Positions 62,901 to 64,000 of a stretch of DNA of 64,000 nt are shown piece by piece. Numbering within the stretch: position 1 is the stretch's first letter; the number at the start of each line of letters is the position of its first letter. Source of the DNA: Rugalucina vietnamica (taxonomy: Eukaryota; Mollusca; Bivalvia; Lucinida; Lucinidae). The position numbers and the translations under genes are program-made. The DNA lies in the NCBI GenBank assembly GCA_964017185.1, contig OZ024883.1, positions 1,674,001-1,738,000 of the forward strand, read 5' to 3'. The notes under the pieces are model-generated. The model saw only the letters and a list, made by a program, of their open reading frames with translations, had not been told where the DNA came from and made no database searches.

Positions 62901-63788
62901 CACATACCTCATTGATGAAATTCTATAAAAAAAAATAACATTTTGTCGATCATCTTGGATTTTAGCGGCCATCTTTGTTAATTTTGCTTTTGTTGCATAC
63001 ATGTGTTAATGGAAAAATGTCTTAACTTGAACTTTTCTTTACTTTAAATGCCAAATTTTGACATTTCATCACATACATGTAAGAACTTCTATTAAAAGCC
63101 CTTTTTTCGCCGGCCATCTTGGATTTTGATGGCCATCTTGATTTTGTTAATTTTTATTTTGTTGCTTTTTGATGAAACAGACCAAATTTTATTATTTCTC
63201 AAATTTTGAGGCAATCATTTAGCATTTCATCAGATATCTATACAAAATTCTATCAAAACCCTTTATCGGCCATATTGGATTTTGGCGGCCATCTTGAATT
63301 GCCCAAGGATGCCAATCTGGCATCATCCGGATTTCAAATCAGGATACCCATACCAACTTATTTCTGCAAAAACATTTTCTATAGACGTTATTGTACGGTC
63401 ATCTTTGGTTCATGCCGGACTACACTTGAAACTAACTGTTTGTTGTGTTTGAACTTGAATTGAGATAAATCTTATGAGCAAGTCACAACCTCAAACATAA
63501 GACAAGTCTTACCGTTAAGATAGATCACAAGTCACTCCTAAGATTAGTCTCGATCATCAGATAAGATATGTCCTAAGAGAGCTTCGTGAAACGAGCTACA
63601 GAAATACAATTTCAACCTTATTGCATATAGATGCTCGAGCACATCAATTGTAACATATAAGTATTAAAAGTTCGAATAAGTTAAAAGAGTTTCTTTAAGA
63701 TTTACAATTTAAATAAAAAATGTTAAAATGTTCTTACTTTATCCATTTTTTCATCTGAGATACGATTTCTCAGGCTACTCCGCAGCAT
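56980..63788 (-). CDS. GNAT acetyltransferase, arylalkylamine N-acetyltransferase-like (3 exons, 240 aa)
   Basis: Minus-strand exons: 63738-63788, 57986-58122, 56980-57514; phases 0 and 2; GT-AG sites. The protein starts MLRSSLRNRISDEKMDKAIG, then YVLIREDRYDDTLNLYRDHF and FPDEPISKGVGLTMDDELRD. The FxxDEPxxxxxGL block is typical of insect-type aaNAT and dopamine N-acetyltransferases. The acetyl-CoA motif is VRRDFRQRGIGYKLMRAA (R160xxG163xG165), followed by SLHSQRLFEKTGFEKLSEV, the usual C-terminal GNAT strand with a Tyr-Ser near 212. Length (about 240) fits this family. It would acetylate an aromatic or other primary amine; the substrate is not known. Intron 1 (5.6 kb) is filled with nested TIR elements. 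It lies upstream of the two SSAT genes in the same orientation but is not closely related to them. Confidence 0.85.
57715..57828. repeat. 57-bp tandem duplication in aaNAT-like intron 2
   Basis: GATATAACATTTTGTTACAG followed by ATCAGGTATCTGAGAGACC and ATGAGT occurs twice, starting at 57721 and 57778, with almost no differences. Confidence 0.95.
58720..58800 (-). mobile_element. tRNA-like SINE head
   Basis: The minus strand reads GGATTCGGTGGCTCAGTGGT, AAGCTATG and a B-box GAGTTCGAATCC. The anticodon arm does not fold, so it is a SINE remnant and not a tRNA gene. A similar worn copy lies at about 59,870-59,960. Confidence 0.6.
59407..59569. mobile_element. 163-bp MITE with TA duplication
   Basis: GATGGGCTGCTTGTACCGCT and CCAAGCAAAGC at the left are mirrored exactly by GCTTTGCTTGG and AGCGGTACAAGCAGCCCATC at the right. 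TA is duplicated on both sides. The interior (AGGCTCAGACCTGAACGG) has no coding capacity. Confidence 0.92.
59770..59890. repeat. Tandem duplication of about 60 bp
   Basis: ATATTGAAATAGAAAGAAAA, an AG-rich run and GAGAGAAAAATGGATTCGAT occur twice back to back, with small length differences in the A-rich part. Confidence 0.9.
60135..60590. repeat. 152-bp tandem repeats with AAGATGGCGGCC motifs
   Basis: CAAGATGGCG starts at 60135, 60287 and 60439, giving a period of 152 bp over three units. Each unit has GTCCAAGATGGCGGCCAAA, CCCATATAACACTC and ATATGCATCATTTCAT. They form the subterminal part of the left arm of the long-TIR element. Diverged GCGGCCATCTTGGATTTT words lie at 62.7-63.3 kb on the other side. 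Confidence 0.85.
61365..61560 (+). repeat. Dispersed repeat, copy 3 (AAGTACCTGATTGT family)
   Basis: TTTCATAGTTTTAGTTAAG to CTTTGCCTACTTGTACC matches the 12,828-13,025 copy nearly end to end. It lies inside the long-TIR element. Confidence 0.75.
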
Positions 63789-64000
63789 ATCTTAACAATA
63801 TTGAAACAAAATAAACAGATACTCATTGAATTTATGTTGTAATGCACACATACACAGCTTCGATAAATCACCAATTGTAGGGTCCTGTTTCTAGTTTGAA
63901 TAAATGCTTGTAATTAAATCCAACATGCTATGTAATTTTTTTATCGTGGTAAAACGTGGTATATGATTATCTATGCATGTAGACATTTCATCTTAAATGT

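Larger units (their letters stand above)
60020..63395. mobile_element. Long-TIR element, 3.4 kb, nested in intron 1
   Basis: The left end contains GTCTATAGAAAATGTTTTTG, AGTGATGCCACTCTGGCATC and CTTGGGCAACTCGC, then AAGATGGCG. The right end contains the same in inverse: CATCTTGAATTGCCCAAGG, GATGCCAATCTGGCATCATC and CAAAAACATTTTCTATAGAC. The inverted repeats are about 110 bp and imperfect. No transposase could be read inside. Confidence 0.75.
58528..63598. mobile_element. Outer inverted-repeat element filling aaNAT-like intron 1
   Basis: The left end has GGGCTCGTTTCACAAAGCG and AAGACATATTTTATCCTAAG. The right end has the inverse, CTAAGAGAGCTTCGTGAAACGAGC. Both ends carry subterminal TAAGAC/GTCTTA words. 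The pair could be two ends of one element opened by later insertions, or two related MITEs in opposite orientation. The interior contains the element at 60,020-63,395. Confidence 0.6.

Overview
This is eukaryotic, animal nuclear DNA: widely spaced exons with GT-AG introns, no operons, and dense transposable elements. I think the source is a bivalve mollusc. The reasons are tRNA-derived SINEs of the bivalve type, repeats whose ends read AGCTCACCTG and CAGGTGAGCG, Penelope-like retroelement ends, and animal gene families with lophotrochozoan-like introns. The species cannot be told from the sequence.

Layout. Bases 1-11,993 are a tandem array of a 4,372-bp unit (two full copies and a partial third), built entirely from repeats. 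Bases 13,284-15,087 (minus strand) hold the first three recognisable coding exons of a MOSPD1-like MSP-domain protein; its last exons are not seen and should lie beyond the array. Bases 15.2-31.0 kb are an accessory stretch: minisatellites, fossil LINEs, three copies of a hairpin-ended 0.71-kb repeat, a tiny LTR retrotransposon (TRIM), and a nearly perfect 1.56-kb-arm palindrome made of two Penelope-like elements joined head to head. Bases 31,037-42,535 (plus) hold a 13-exon ANKRD42-like ankyrin-repeat gene whose exons have been repeatedly duplicated, some still in frame and some decayed. Bases 43,981-63,788 (minus) hold three GNAT acetyltransferase genes: two tandem diamine-acetyltransferase (SSAT/SAT1-2 type) paralogs with identical exon phases, and a third GNAT resembling arylalkylamine N-acetyltransferases.

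The two SSAT-like enzymes would acetylate polyamines or related amines using acetyl-CoA. The third probably acetylates another amine, so the region is a small GNAT cluster produced at least in part by local duplication.

The most interesting signals are: (1) a 0.23-kb MITE family with 4-bp target duplications, in which five of eight copies lie within 30 nt of an exon and one contributes to a splice acceptor; (2) the head-to-head Penelope palindrome; (3) two TRIM elements with clear LTRs, primer-binding-like sequence and target duplications; (4) a glutamine in SSAT paralog A where human SSAT1 has Glu92; (5) exon relics showing repeated tandem duplication in the ankyrin gene; (6) nested long-TIR elements in the introns of the GNAT genes. 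All gene models are read by eye, and no similarity search was run.
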